Shown here: positions 27,489 through 37,524 of the stretch, one piece after another
How positions within the stretch are numbered: the first letter of the stretch is position 1
Layout of the letters: every line of letters begins with the position of its first letter
Source: CAYWNA01 sp964459305
Lineage (GTDB): Bacteria; Planctomycetota; Planctomycetia; Pirellulales; Pirellulaceae
Assembly (NCBI GenBank): GCA_964459305.1
Contig: CAYWNA010000006.1
Location: 1-64,000, forward strand
Length of the DNA stretch: 64,000 bases
Direction: 5' to 3'
Translations under genes and position numbers: made by a program
The notes under the pieces: model-generated
What the model was told of the DNA's origin: nothing
The model's database searches: none
The model's input: the letters and a program-made list of their open reading frames with translations, nothing else

Positions 27489-28496
27489 TCACCCACCAAC
27501 ATTGCTCAAGAAAGTCCGCACGATGCTCAGCGTTGGGCCATCCCAACCTCCTTCGATAATGGCGAAAGTCCCGAAGAACAGAGCAGAGTCTATGACGCAG
27601 ATGAAGGGCACGGCCATAACGAACCGTTTCAGTTTGCTGCGATTCCAACTGCATTCCGTAGATGAATCCGCCGCATTCGAGCGGTATTTCAGATAGAAAT
27701 AGACAGCCCCAAACGGAAAGACTGCGTAGACCCAAGCGAACCAGTTAATCAATGGGACGCCAAGAAATGGTATTGGTAGCGTGGCCGCCCAACGCCAAAT
27801 GCCTACCTCCGTCGCCACCGGATCGATAGGCAGATCCAGCGATACCGCAACTAGCGCCACGAGCAAGCCGTTTAGGAGGAAGCGATCCTTTAGAAACGGT
27901 AGCCATTTGCGAAACTGCTCGACGATAAAGATGGCGGTATAGAAAACGATGATCCAACCCAGCATCGTCGGCAGCGGCGCTACCAACATCGGAAGGTAAA
28001 CGACAGAAGCGTCTTCGCGAAAATAGCCGTAGAGAATGCCGCCATTTTCCAAGATAACACCGTACAGCCCTGACACGACGAAAAACACGAGCAGATCTTC
28101 GCGTCCTCTTGTTTTCCAGATGTGCCCTAGAATCGCCGCCGTCCAGATATACGTCGTAATCTCACTGCTCACCCTTATCTGGTGGTAATCCATCTGAAAC
28201 GGACGAGCCAGAGAGTAAACCGCGAGCGTCACGCCGATCAACATCAAGCCCACGCATGCAGTGACGGCTGACCTGGGCCTTGTGTCGGAGTCCTTTACAA
28301 TGTGCAAAGCGAAGTAGATGGCGACCCAAGAAAGAGGGAAAACCGTGACCCAGGCGATTTCTGGACGTGGCGGGCTCAAGTGGTTCAGCGAGACCACCAG
28401 CAGACTGATGGAGCACGCATAGTACAGCCATAAAGGGAGATGCTCTGCCAACTCGCGATACAGGTACTGAGCTCTGATTGGCCCTAGACGGATCAT
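27489..28496 (-). CDS. Carotenoid biosynthesis protein, CruF/DUF422-like membrane protein
   Basis: About 335 residues from ATG 28496; the longer ORF start at 28601 lies inside the upstream gene. Roughly eight hydrophobic helices are visible. The diagnostic stretch is VAVSLDLPIDPVATEVGIWRW followed by FLGVPLINWFAWVYAVFPF, matching the PF04240 pattern in which an Asp-x-x-x-x-Pro-Val-Ala segment precedes a GVPxxNxxxW loop. Known relatives are gamma-carotene 1',2'-hydratases (CruF) or lycopene-tail modifying enzymes. The ATG overlaps the TGA of the RND transporter gene in the four-base ATGA arrangement, so translation of the two is coupled. Together they may modify and move a carotenoid or other isoprenoid lipid. 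The biochemical substrate is inferred. Confidence 0.75.
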   Translation of the reverse strand: MIRLGPIRAQYLYRELAEHLPLWLYYACSISLLVVSLNHLSPPRPEIAWVTVFPLSWVAIYFALHIVKDSDTRPRSAVTACVGLMLIGVTLAVYSLARPFQMDYHQIRVSSEITTYIWTAAILGHIWKTRGREDLLVFFVVSGLYGVILENGGILYGYFREDASVVYLPMLVAPLPTMLGWIIVFYTAIFIVEQFRKWLPFLKDRFLLNGLLVALVAVSLDLPIDPVATEVGIWRWAATLPIPFLGVPLINWFAWVYAVFPFGAVYFYLKYRSNAADSSTECSWNRSKLKRFVMAVPFICVIDSALFFGTFAIIEGGWDGPTLSIVRTFLSNVGG

Positions 28497-30919
28497 CTCG
28501 AACAAGCCTCGCTGGTGGATTCTCCGCTTCGCGCGCGACCACGCGGACGGAACAACACGATGATGGACGGCAACAATAGTAGATCGCTTAACAAAGCGCA
28601 AAACAAAACGAAAACCAGGTAAGTTCCCAGCATTCGCAGGCTGAAATACTCACAAAAGGCAAATGGCATCAGGCCAACCGATAAAATGAGGGTGGTTTGG
28701 ACGACTGCTCTGCCGGTGTACTGGAACGTTGCGTCCAACGCGCGAGTAACGTCGTTGGATCGATCCATCTCGATACCGTAGCGATGCAGAAAATGAGTTG
28801 TATCGTCGATCGCGAGCCCCAGACTGACAATCGCCACCATTATCAGGTCGCTATCCATCGTGTCGGAGATCGCACCAACCAATCCGACCAGGGCAAACAA
28901 TGGAACGATGTTCGGGACGATCGCCACCATCCCAAGTCGGAAGGAACGCAGACCCAAGGCCATGATGATAGTGACACTTGTGAAACAGATGGCAAACCCG
29001 CGGTACTCGCTGGTCACGATGCCGTCGACAGACCGAGCGAGCACTGTATAGAATCCCGATGTGTCGACATCGACGTGCCTCGGCATTGCCTCTCGCGCTA
29101 CAGCATCGATCCGATCCGCAAGTTTCAGCAGATCCGTGAGGCTAGTCGGCGTTACTTGGACGGACATGCGTGTCAGGTCGCATGAGGGAGCAATGATGGC
29201 GCGAACCGTCTCCCGGTCGATACCACGCGCGAAATCGATATGCGCATTCGTCGACATCCGTGTCGCGGGTAATGCGCCCGGTCCACCCAGCGAACGATCC
29301 ACAACTTGAAAAAGGGTCGCCAGGGATTGCACAGATTCCACCCCGGCAACGTCCTCAAGACGCTTTTCCACCTGGACCAGGCCTTCGATCGTCTCTGGTG
29401 ACAACAGACGGTCCGGATCCGATCGAAAGAACACCTCGATGCTACTCGCGCCGGAGAAATGGTCGTTGAAAAATGCGATGCTCTGACGCAAGGGATGAGA
29501 CGAAGGAAATCGGCTCGGCACGTCCGGCTCAACTCTTACGCGGGACGCCGCTAAGGCGGCGAGCGCCAGAATCCCCAGGTGCACCAAGACAACCGTCTTT
29601 GGATGACGGAGGCTGATGCATCTGCACAGTTGCACAAGCCCAACGACAAGGCGGCCAAACATGAGCGAGATCCCTCGCGCTGAATGCACGTCCGTCGGCC
29701 GGACCAGGGAAAGGAAGATTGGCGTCACCGTCAAAGTCAAAAGAAGTGCGCTCGCGGTTCCCACGGACAATGCCACAGCTACGTGGCGGATTGTCGCTGC
29801 CGGGATGACAATCAATGAGAAGAACCCGACGAAGGTTGTTACGCTGGTCAGAATGCACGCTCCGCCGACCTCGCGCATGACACGCACCAGCGCGTCCTTG
29901 TGAGCAACCCCACTCCGCAATTCCGCGTAGTAGCCGGATGTCAAGTGGACCACGTCCGAAGTGCTGATCACCAGCACGAGTAGCGGAACTCCCGCGACCA
30001 GTATCGTTAGTTGCTTGAAGATGAACGCTGTGGCACCGACCGCCCAGACGATGGCGATGAATGCGATCAGCATCGTCAGGATGACGATGCTGACGCGCCG
30101 AAACAGAGCGTACACCACCAAGCCAGCAATCACGGCGCCCACCGGGAATATCAAAAACAGGGCGTTCCGCATGGCCGCGAAGCACCAGCCGTTCGTGATC
30201 GCGACGCCCGCGGTGAACACACCATCCGTTCCGAGACCGTGCGCGATACATATCGATTCGATCCGCTCTCGCATGAGCATTTGTGCACGGATGTCTCGAT
30301 CCAGATCGGCGGATACTTTGACGAGCATCGCCTGGGCCATCCCGTCGGGAGAGACGAGTCTGCCAGTCACGAACTCGTCATTGAGCATCGATTGCTTGAG
30401 CCTTTTCAGATCGATGGCCTGCCGCCGACGTTGATCCAGGGGCCAGTATGATCGAGTTAGCTTCAGCCGTTTGCCGACGGTCGGCACGTCCCCCTGAGCA
30501 AGTTTCCGGCGCGCGACGACTCTTCCAGCGATTTCGCGAGCAGATAGACGCCGCCCTGGCTGCATGCGAAAGGCATCGGAAAGGCATTGAACTCGCTCGA
30601 TTTCTGGCAGCGATTTCAACTCGTTGGCGACGGATCGAATAGCATCCAGCTTTGTTGGCGTGACAACTCCGCCTTTCTCGCGTGTGGCGACCAGCAGTAG
30701 GTCATCACTGTCGCCGCCCAGAAGGGCAGCGCGATCTTGGTACTGCTGATACTGCCCCGTGTCGGCCATGAAAGCCTGTAGAATGGACGCTCCGGTAGGA
30801 ACGCGTACGACGCCATATCCGGCCACCAACGTGATCATTGCGATCAGAAGCAGAACGCATCTGCAATGCCTTATGATCCACGCCGCGAGGGCTTCAGGGA
30901 CGGCTATGAAGTGGCGCAT
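28493..30919 (-). CDS. RND/MMPL-superfamily lipid exporter
   Basis: 808 residues with the canonical two-fold layout. TM1 (VLLLIAMITLVAGYGVV), a periplasmic domain (about 45-250) and a five-helix bundle (FLIFPVGAVIAGLVVYALF onward) are followed by a repeat: TM7 (VLVHLGILALAALAASRV), second periplasmic domain (about 470-640), and helices with LGLRSFRLGMVAIVPNIVPL, VSLGLAIDDTTHFLHRY and the final LSDLLLLPSIIVLF. The acidic LAIDDTTHF motif is the expected proton-relay site. The family includes HpnN hopanoid exporters and MmpL lipid exporters. It shares an ATGA overlap with the CruF-like gene, suggesting a carotenoid or hopanoid-like lipid cargo. A decayed paralogue lies at 126-1765. ATG 30919 follows directly after a TAA; no strong ribosome site is seen. 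Confidence 0.9.
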   Translation of the reverse strand: MRHFIAVPEALAAWIIRHCRCVLLLIAMITLVAGYGVVRVPTGASILQAFMADTGQYQQYQDRAALLGGDSDDLLLVATREKGGVVTPTKLDAIRSVANELKSLPEIERVQCLSDAFRMQPGRRLSAREIAGRVVARRKLAQGDVPTVGKRLKLTRSYWPLDQRRRQAIDLKRLKQSMLNDEFVTGRLVSPDGMAQAMLVKVSADLDRDIRAQMLMRERIESICIAHGLGTDGVFTAGVAITNGWCFAAMRNALFLIFPVGAVIAGLVVYALFRRVSIVILTMLIAFIAIVWAVGATAFIFKQLTILVAGVPLLVLVISTSDVVHLTSGYYAELRSGVAHKDALVRVMREVGGACILTSVTTFVGFFSLIVIPAATIRHVAVALSVGTASALLLTLTVTPIFLSLVRPTDVHSARGISLMFGRLVVGLVQLCRCISLRHPKTVVLVHLGILALAALAASRVRVEPDVPSRFPSSHPLRQSIAFFNDHFSGASSIEVFFRSDPDRLLSPETIEGLVQVEKRLEDVAGVESVQSLATLFQVVDRSLGGPGALPATRMSTNAHIDFARGIDRETVRAIIAPSCDLTRMSVQVTPTSLTDLLKLADRIDAVAREAMPRHVDVDTSGFYTVLARSVDGIVTSEYRGFAICFTSVTIIMALGLRSFRLGMVAIVPNIVPLFALVGLVGAISDTMDSDLIMVAIVSLGLAIDDTTHFLHRYGIEMDRSNDVTRALDATFQYTGRAVVQTTLILSVGLMPFAFCEYFSLRMLGTYLVFVLFCALLSDLLLLPSIIVLFRPRGRARSGESTSEACSR

Positions 30920-31240
30920 TTACGGCACGCAGTAGGAGCGGTATCCGGTGTGAGTTCCGTTTGATTCTTCAGTTTCTTGGGCGAGCAACTTCGAGAACGT
31001 CTTCGTCCATCCCAGCCACCTGCCTTTAACCTTTGCCATGATAAACGTTAGCAGGTGTCCGGTATCCAGGGAACTGAGGAATATCAACTTTGGCAGATAG
31101 TCGCTTTTCGCACCGAGGTTGCGAAAAGATGCAGGACGGATTGCAGTCATTGGGATGCGGCTGACGCGCTCGTCGTTGGGGGTTGGGTTTACGACCCCGT
31201 GACCGTGGGTATCGAGAAGGGTCCAACTGCTGTCAGGCAT
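30920..31240 (-). CDS. Hypothetical short ORF abutting the RND gene
   Basis: A 106-codon frame whose TAA is immediately followed by the ATG of the RND gene. I do not recognise it. The C-terminal half (LPKLIFLSSLDTGHLLTFIM, WLGWTKTFSKLL) looks more protein-like than the N-terminal half, so it may be the tail of a decayed gene or a small coupled subunit. It has no signal peptide and no recognisable motif. A chance ORF is quite possible. The flank 31241-31292 is empty. Confidence 0.3.
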   Translation of the reverse strand: MPDSSWTLLDTHGHGVVNPTPNDERVSRIPMTAIRPASFRNLGAKSDYLPKLIFLSSLDTGHLLTFIMAKVKGRWLGWTKTFSKLLAQETEESNGTHTGYRSYCVP

Positions 31241-31292
31241 CAGCCTCTCCAGGGTTAGGGAGGACGTGGAATCAACGCTGGTCTTGCCCTGT

Positions 31293-31953
31293 CTACAACT
31301 TCCTCACTTCGATGTCCTTGAACCGAATGAGCAACTCTTTGCCGGGATGGATCTGAAGCCCGATGTGCCCCTTCATGCCGACGTTGTGGCTTCGATGGGC
31401 TTCGTCATCGAGTCGCCCCGCTCCGTCGTGGTCAGCGATGGTGACGCCATTCATGATCGTCTTGATCCGGGTGTCACGGCACACGATCTCAACGTCGTTC
31501 CACACATCCCGATCATCCGCATGGAACCACCTCCATTCCAAGCCGTAGACGTGGTAGTCATCGGCTAATCGCCACGGCGCAATCCAGACGCCACCAACAC
31601 TCCAGTGCTCCTTCTTCGTGGGCGTGCGGAAAACATGGACGTTCATGTTGTACTTCCGCTCAAAACCTTTGGCTTTGCCGCCAATCTCGAACACGTCGAT
31701 CTCGGTCAGCCATCCCGGCGTGTCTTCGACCTGAAACCAGAACGAACTTGACCCAGTCGCCTTCGTTCTGTTGGTCGGATAACGGGTAGGTATCGATGAC
31801 GTGCCTGGGCGTGTCGCCCAAGGGGCCAGTCCTAGTCCAGATTTTGGCAGGGCGCCTATGTGGATCTGGTTGTGGAGTCCTGGCGAATTGATCGTCGGCG
31901 AAAACGGCATCCGTAAGGAGAAGTACTATTGCCGTCGTTAGGATCGTTCGCAT
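31293..31953 (-). pseudogene. Chimeric remnant: GH16 catalytic core fused to DUF1080 C-terminus
   Basis: ATG 31953, preceded by GAGGAAGG, opens a signal peptide (MRTILTTAIVLLLTDAVFA) and a short mature start ending NEGDWVKF. Near 31750 the sense switches frame to SSSFWFQVEDTPGWLTEIDV (continuing FEIGG), which contains the GH16 catalytic signature ExDxxE (EIDVFE, about 31683-31706) and the GH16-typical YHVYGLEW. Directly after this the text becomes WNDVEIVCRDTRIKTIMNGV and RLDDEAHRSHNVGMKGHIGL, the standard DUF1080 (3-keto-disaccharide hydrolase-type) C-terminus. One gene thus carries parts of two unrelated secreted hydrolases plus a frameshift. Neither fold can be complete. Family identification of both halves is strong; the order of events is inferred. 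Confidence 0.78.
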
Positions 31954-32069
31954 GATCTGACCTTCCTCAAACCGTGTTACTCGTTTCGTTGACAACCGGA
32001 ACTGCGGAGAAGATACTTGCTTCATCAACATGGCTGCATTCGCCACGAACTCCCAGGGGAGTCACGAAC

Positions 32070-32690
32070 ATGGGAAATCGAAGCTGGGCGCGATGGGATC
32101 GTTGGATGCGCGCGTTGCATCTTTACACCGGCCTGTTCCTGGTGCCGTGGATGACGGTCTATGCGGTGAGCGCTTTTTCTTTGAATCACAGTGAGTGGTT
32201 CGAGGGAAGACATCAACTCAGGCCGAAATGGGAAGTGATCGAAGAGACAGACTTCACTACGGATGAAACGTTTCCCACCGTTCCAGAAGAGCAGGCCAAG
32301 GCCATTCTGAAACACCTGGACTTGGACGGGGCCCATTTCATCCAAGGTACCCCCACACCCGATCGCATGCGACTCTTTCGTTATTGTGTCGCTGGCCATT
32401 ACCAGATCACATGGCACCGTGAACCCTCCCGCCTGGTTGTGGAGCAGCAGCGGCCTTTCTCTTTCTACTCGCTTGTCAATGCTCTACATTTCCAGCGCGG
32501 ATACTCGTTGTATTTCGGTCCCCTGGTGTGGGCGATCGTCGTCGATGTGGTGACCACCTCGACGGTGATCTGGGTTATCACCGGGGTCTACATCTGGGCC
32601 AGGAGACCGCGCAATCGGCGTTTGGGAGGTTACTGCCTCGCAGCGGGGAGTTTGTTGTTCGCAGTGCTGACTTTCCTGCTGTGCCATTGA
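32070..32690 (+). CDS. PepSY-associated membrane protein
   Basis: 206 residues from ATG 32070, which follows AGGGGAG; the ORF extends upstream to 31974 but that part is not protein-like. Helix 1 (LHLYTGLFLVPWMTVYAVSAF) with its preceding RWMRALHLYTG is the standard opening of PepSY-TM proteins. A soluble loop carries PTVPEEQAKAILKHL and YQITWHREPSRLVVEQQ, and the C-terminus has two more helices (WAIVVDVVTTSTVIWVITGV; LAAGSLLFAVLTFLLC) joined by the typical YIWARRPR. Family members are linked to iron-siderophore reduction or act as membrane redox or inhibitory proteins. The role here is unknown, and there is no siderophore gene near it. Confidence 0.75.
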   Translation: MGNRSWARWDRWMRALHLYTGLFLVPWMTVYAVSAFSLNHSEWFEGRHQLRPKWEVIEETDFTTDETFPTVPEEQAKAILKHLDLDGAHFIQGTPTPDRMRLFRYCVAGHYQITWHREPSRLVVEQQRPFSFYSLVNALHFQRGYSLYFGPLVWAIVVDVVTTSTVIWVITGVYIWARRPRNRRLGGYCLAAGSLLFAVLTFLLCH

Positions 32691-32770
32691 ATGGAAGGCC
32701 AATATTGTCGTCACGCCGCGCAAACGACCGGTCATTTGTGCCCGCCCGGGAAACAGCAGGGAGCATCATT

Positions 32771-35700
32771 GTGCGAGTTTGTTGGAGTGCTTTTCTTGTC
32801 GCCGCGTGTATCCCTTCGGTCGGTCTTGCGGAGGAAGTGCCTTTGTTCTACGCGCCGTTCGACGGCGACAATCGGGCGGTCCTTACGACCGGCACGGCGA
32901 AGGAGGTCACGCCGTACACGTCCACGCGCGGACCGTTCGTTCCGGGCGTAAGGAAGCAGGCCCGGGTCCTGGGCGGCCAGAACCGATGCAGCTTCTTTGT
33001 CGACGACGGCTTCTTTCCCGCCCACGGAACCCTCTCAATGTGGGTGCGGCCCGAAGACTGGACGCCGGCGTCGCGGCATTTCGTCTTTTTTGCGCGGCTG
33101 AGCCTCACCGAGGTCCAACGCGAGTACGTGCGGGTCATCCTCTACAAGTACTGGGACACGAACGAGCTAGCGTTGCTCGCGCAAAATACCGTCGGCGAGA
33201 AAAAGCACTCGTTGATCCGGACGCCGATTGACTCTTGGCAACAGGGCCAGTGGCACCACTTGGCGGTGACCTGGGACGAACAGCACTTTCGGCTGTATGT
33301 CGACGGAGAGCGGAAGGGCGAGGCTGCTGCCGTCGAGCTTCCCCGCCGGGGCCGCTGGGAAATCGCGGTCGGTACGCCGTACCCGAGCTGGGCCTACATC
33401 GGAAAGGAGCGATCGGCGATTGATGAGGTCGCCGTGTGGCCCAAGGCGATGGCGGCCGACGAGATCAAAACGATGCAAGAGAGCGGGGCAAAACCGCTTT
33501 CGATGCGCGGTCCGGACGAGGGTCCCCGCAAAGCTGTGCCACAACCGGTCGAAGGCAATCTTGCTCTCGAATCCAACGGAGCTTTCGCCCTGGCTTCGTC
33601 GTTCCGGAATTACGAGTCGCTCTACCCCGACAATCTCGTCGACGGAAACGACGCCACCGCCTGGGAGCCATTGGACGACCTGCTCCCACAATGGGCCGAG
33701 GTGCGTTGGGAAGTGGCGATGAAAGTGAACGAGGTGGTGCTGCGACAACGGGAGGCCGGAAGTGTGTCGGCGTTTTCGGTCTTCGGTTGGTCGCGCGAGC
33801 GGTGGCAACGGCTCGCGACGGTCGACGCTCCGGCGCCCGAACGCGACCTCACCGCAGGCTTCCAGGAGATCACGACCGATCGCATTCGCGTCGTGATCGA
33901 CCGGGCCGCGGCCCGGCAATGGGCCCTGACGACGCTGGCCGTGCGAGGCCCGGATCAGCCGATCCTTCGGCAACTCCTGGACGGAAAGAAGGATGCGACG
34001 GCGGAGAAGGTCATGCTGACGCAGGTTAAGATCGAGCCGCCCGAGCCGTACCCCGGCGAAGAACTGACCGTCGAGATCGGCCTCCGCGCCGCCGAGAAGC
34101 TGAGCGGCGATTTTGCTTTTCTTCTGGAAATCGGCGACGAGCCCAAAGAGCCCGGCTGGAGCGACTTCTCCATTGCCAAAGCATTGACGGAGCCCGATAC
34201 GCCGACCTCGCAGTGGCCCCCCGGCCGTGACACGATCCTGACCTTTCACGTTTACCTGGGGAAACATGCGCCCGATGGGCTCACGTCGATGCGCCTGCGA
34301 GCTTTTGATAGGAAGCGGCAAGCCAACATCGATCTCGTCGACGACGACGGAACGAGCGTCGACGAGGTGGCGAAGATCCACGTCAGGCGTTTCACGGAGA
34401 AGATGATGCCGTTTCCCGGTGGCGCCCGGGCTAGGTTTGACCGCGGGTCCGCGATTTTGGAAATAGGTGGGCGGAAAACCCCGCCGGCGGCATGGGCCTT
34501 CACGGCTCCGTCTTTCGACCGATACCACCACTACTCGCGGACGGGCATCCATCTCTACCACGTGAAAACGCACCCGCTATCGTACGATGATACGGAAGAA
34601 ATGCTCCAGCGGACCTGCCGGCATCTGGACCAGCGCATGGGGGCCGTGCTACGCGTAGATGCGAGGGCAACGTTTCTGGTCCACTTCGATCTCAGACCCT
34701 GCGGTGATTGGCTCAAACGCAACCCCGAGGAGCGGCTGCGGACCGCATTCGGCAATCTCGGCCCGGTCTCATTCTCTTCGGCCAAGTACAACGAGGGCGT
34801 CGACCGGTTCTTGGAGCGACTGTTCGCACATCTACGCGGGCAACCCTACTACGATCACATCATCGGGTACTTGCCCATGGCCTGCGGCGCGCCGGATTCG
34901 GTTATTGGCGGGGTCGAGAATAACCTGTTCCAGAAAAATCGGGCCAAACTGACCTTTGGCGATCACACCCCGCAGGCGGTGCGCGAGTTCCAAACGTGGC
35001 TTGGGGTCAGGTACGGCGACTCGGAGACGAAGCTGCGCGAGGCCTGGCAGGTCCAAGACGTTTCCTTCGACTCGGCACGGCCAAAGATCCTCGATCTGGT
35101 CGGCGAGGGTGTCGACGGCGGCGTTTTCCGTGATCCGTTGGGAAGTACGGCGCCCTTCGACTATGCCGAGTGGCTTTCCGGCGTGATGGGCCGCTTCTAC
35201 TCCCGTCTGATCGATACGATCAAACGCCAGGCCGAAAGGCCGGTGATCGTCGGCACGTACTACGGATACAACGTCGCGCATCTCCGCGGCTATAACTCGC
35301 CGGGAACCTGGCTCCAGAACAACAACTTCGACCTTCGCGAGAGGATCCAAGATCCGGACTGGGACTTCTTCGCCGCGCCCACTCCCTACGGCAACCGCCG
35401 CGCCGATCTACCACAACCTGATCGCTCACACGCTCTGGGACGCGATGGGCAAGATGGGGGCGCCCTACGACATCTATATGCTGGAGGACCTGTCGCACGA
35501 GTCCCTCCGCAGAAACTACAAGCTCTACGTGTTCCTCAACACTTTCTTTCTCCGCCCGGAGCACCGGCGGGCCATCGACGGCCTCAAATGCGACGGCAAG
35601 ACGCTCCTCTTCTTCTACGCCCCCGGCTACGTCAGCCGCGAGACGGGCCTGAAGGTGAGCAACATCGAAGCGATCACCGGAATCGCCGTTTCCAAGAAGC

Positions 35701-36239
35701 CCGGCAAAGAGCTGATGCAGTACCAGGTTTCCGACACGGAGCACGCGATCACCCGGGGACTGCCAAGGGGTGCAAGCTGCAAGTTCCAGCCGTTCGGTTA
35801 CGCGATCTCGTGCGAACTCCATCCCCCGGAGCTGGCCCCGGTGTTTTCCATCAAGGACCCGGCCGCGACGGTGCTGTGCACCTATCCCGACGGCACGGCT
35901 GCCGTGGCCGTCAAGGAAATGCCCCGCTGGAAGTCAGTCTACTCGGCGGTTCCTCGCATGGACTCGACGCTCTTGCGCGGACTGGCACACTACGCCGGCG
36001 TCCATCTCTACTGCGACCGGGACCTGGTGATGAAGGTCGACAACCGGCTCCTGATGGTTCACAACGGGCACGAAGGCGACCTCCAATTTGAGATCTCACT
36101 GCCCAAAGAAAGTCGGGTCGAAGACGCCTACACGGGCGAGCTCATCACCTCGAAGGGCAGATCGTTTTCCGTGAGCTTGCCCAAGGTCGCGACCCGGCTC
36201 TACTGGCTCAATCCGCCACAGGAGGCGCCGGGGAGATGA
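32771..36239 (+). pseudogene. Broken LamG/discoidin-like glycosidase gene (deletion plus frameshift)
   Basis: The frame begins with GTG 32771 (AGGGAG upstream) and a signal peptide (VRVCWSAFLVAACIPSVGLA). It has a LamG/concanavalin-like domain (PLFYAPFDGDNRAV to about residue 250), an F5/8-type C region, and a barrel region with HYSRTGIHLYHVKTHPLSYD, YYDHIIGYLPMACGAPD and GTYYGYNVAHLRGYNSPG. Near 35395-35400, after DFFAAPTPYGNR, the correct sense moves to another frame (APIYHNLIAHTLWDAMGKMG) and continues to 36239 through a beta-galactosidase-trimerisation-like domain and a beta tail (LYWLNPPQEAPGR). The shared frame break and the abrupt jump in content suggest that an internal segment was lost. 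Intact relatives in planctomycetes are about 1200-1300 residues. If the break is a sequencing error, this is a functional secreted GH42-like enzyme. Confidence 0.7.
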
Positions 36240-36341
36240 GGTTCGATATCGAAGGGCACCAGATGAGATCACACATGAGGAAGAAATCAAACCAGAGAGA
36301 CTGATGGTGCTCCAAACCGTAGCACCCACACTTTTCCGCAT

Positions 36342-36405
36342 GTAGCCGAAGTCGCCAGACTTTGAGCTGCGTAGGGAAAAACCAAACTCTGGCGAATTCG
36401 GCTAC
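36342..36405. repeat. 23-bp inverted repeat (GTAGCCGAA type), copy 1
   Basis: GTAGCCGAAGTCGCCAGAC... (36342-36364) pairs with 36383-36405 (ending GGCGAATTCGGCTAC) with two mismatches. It lies in the 223-base gap between convergent genes (36239 and 36463). A second copy of the same family is at 39493-39560. Confidence 0.8.
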
Positions 36406-36462
36406 AGGGCAGACCTAATCGCCGGTGGTATAGGGTTCATCGAGATACGTCTGCTTAGGGAG

Positions 36463-37524
36463 TCATCGCTGCAGGACATGCACAGCTTCCCCGGGCACAA
36501 CGGTCACGAGGTTCGCTTGCTCACCGGGTCTCAATTCCGTGTAGACGGGATGCGACAGGTGGGCCACCAGCGCAACCGCGCCGTTCAGGTAAAGGCGGAC
36601 GTATGCCCCTAGATCGATCGTGCGGGTAACCTCCACGGCCAACGCGACATGATCCTGGTCGCAGCGCACTCGATCCGCTGGCATAACTCGGAGGTTCTCC
36701 GGTCGGACTGTGAATTGGACTTGCCCATCGTGGCTGCCAGGCACCAGAAACTCGGCTTCGCCGACGGCGACCTTCGTGGTTCCGTCAGGGCCAGGCCCCA
36801 GCGGTCGCCCGGTCAAAATATTCTGGCAACGCATAAAGCGGGCGACGAACTCGTTGGCAGGGCGGCGCAGCAAGTCTTCAAGTCGTCCGATCTGCTGGAA
36901 GCGGCCGTTGAACATGATCGCCCCGCGATCGGCCACCGAGAAAGCCTCTTCCAGATTGTGGCTGATGTGGATCGTGGTGATCTGCAACTCGCGCTGCAAC
37001 TGCCGCAACTCGCCGCAAATCCTCTCTCGCGTGCTCTCGTCCAGGGCACTGACCGGTTCGTCCAGCAGCAGCACGCTCGGCTCGATCGCCAAGGCACGTG
37101 CGAGGGCAACTCGCTGCTTTTCGCCGCCGCTCAGGCCGGCAATCCGGCGTTTCAGCAAATGGCCGATGCCCAGCAAATCGGCCACGGCCGTGGTCCGTTC
37201 TTGGATCCGGGCTTGTGAGGCGTGGCGGGCGCGCAGCCCAGCTTGGATGTTCCGTTCAACAGACAAATGGGGAAACAGGGCGTAGTCTTGCGGCACGTAG
37301 CCGATGGCACGTTTGCGCGGTTCCAGCGCGGTCACGTCCCGGCCGTCGATGATCACGCGCCCGCGCCCGACGCGGTTCAGCCCGCACAAGCACTCCAACA
37401 ACACGCTCTTGCCCGATCCCGGCGGCCCCAACAGCGAAAAGTACTCGCCGTCGGCCACCTCGAAGTTGGCGTCGTCCAGCCGAAACTCGCCGACAGAAAA
37501 ATGGAGATGCTTGCCGCGGATCAT
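36463..37524 (-). CDS. Molybdate/tungstate-type ABC transporter ATP-binding protein
   Basis: 353 residues from ATG 37524; the ORF is open upstream into the permease gene but the ATG lies in an ATGA overlap with the permease stop, showing coupled translation. The nucleotide-binding domain has Walker A at 33-40 (GPPGSGKS), Q-loop Q79 (YVPQDYALFPHLSV), signature LSGGEKQR at 131-138, Walker B VLLLDEP at 151-157 and the switch His in TIHISHNLEEA. After about residue 230 there is a TOBE-like oxyanion-sensing domain (VQFTVRPENLRVMPA, AYVRLYLNGAVALVAHL). The TOBE part and the neighbouring ModA-like proteins point to molybdate, tungstate or sulfate as substrate. Choice between Mo and W cannot be made from sequence by eye. 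Confidence 0.88.
   Translation of the reverse strand: MIRGKHLHFSVGEFRLDDANFEVADGEYFSLLGPPGSGKSVLLECLCGLNRVGRGRVIIDGRDVTALEPRKRAIGYVPQDYALFPHLSVERNIQAGLRARHASQARIQERTTAVADLLGIGHLLKRRIAGLSGGEKQRVALARALAIEPSVLLLDEPVSALDESTRERICGELRQLQRELQITTIHISHNLEEAFSVADRGAIMFNGRFQQIGRLEDLLRRPANEFVARFMRCQNILTGRPLGPGPDGTTKVAVGEAEFLVPGSHDGQVQFTVRPENLRVMPADRVRCDQDHVALAVEVTRTIDLGAYVRLYLNGAVALVAHLSHPVYTELRPGEQANLVTVVPGEAVHVLQR

Noticed and set aside
31974..32069. N-terminal extension of the PepSY-type gene
   Set aside because: It overlaps the ribosome site and leader start of the divergent GH16 remnant and has no protein-like content; ATG 32070 has a good AGGGGAG.
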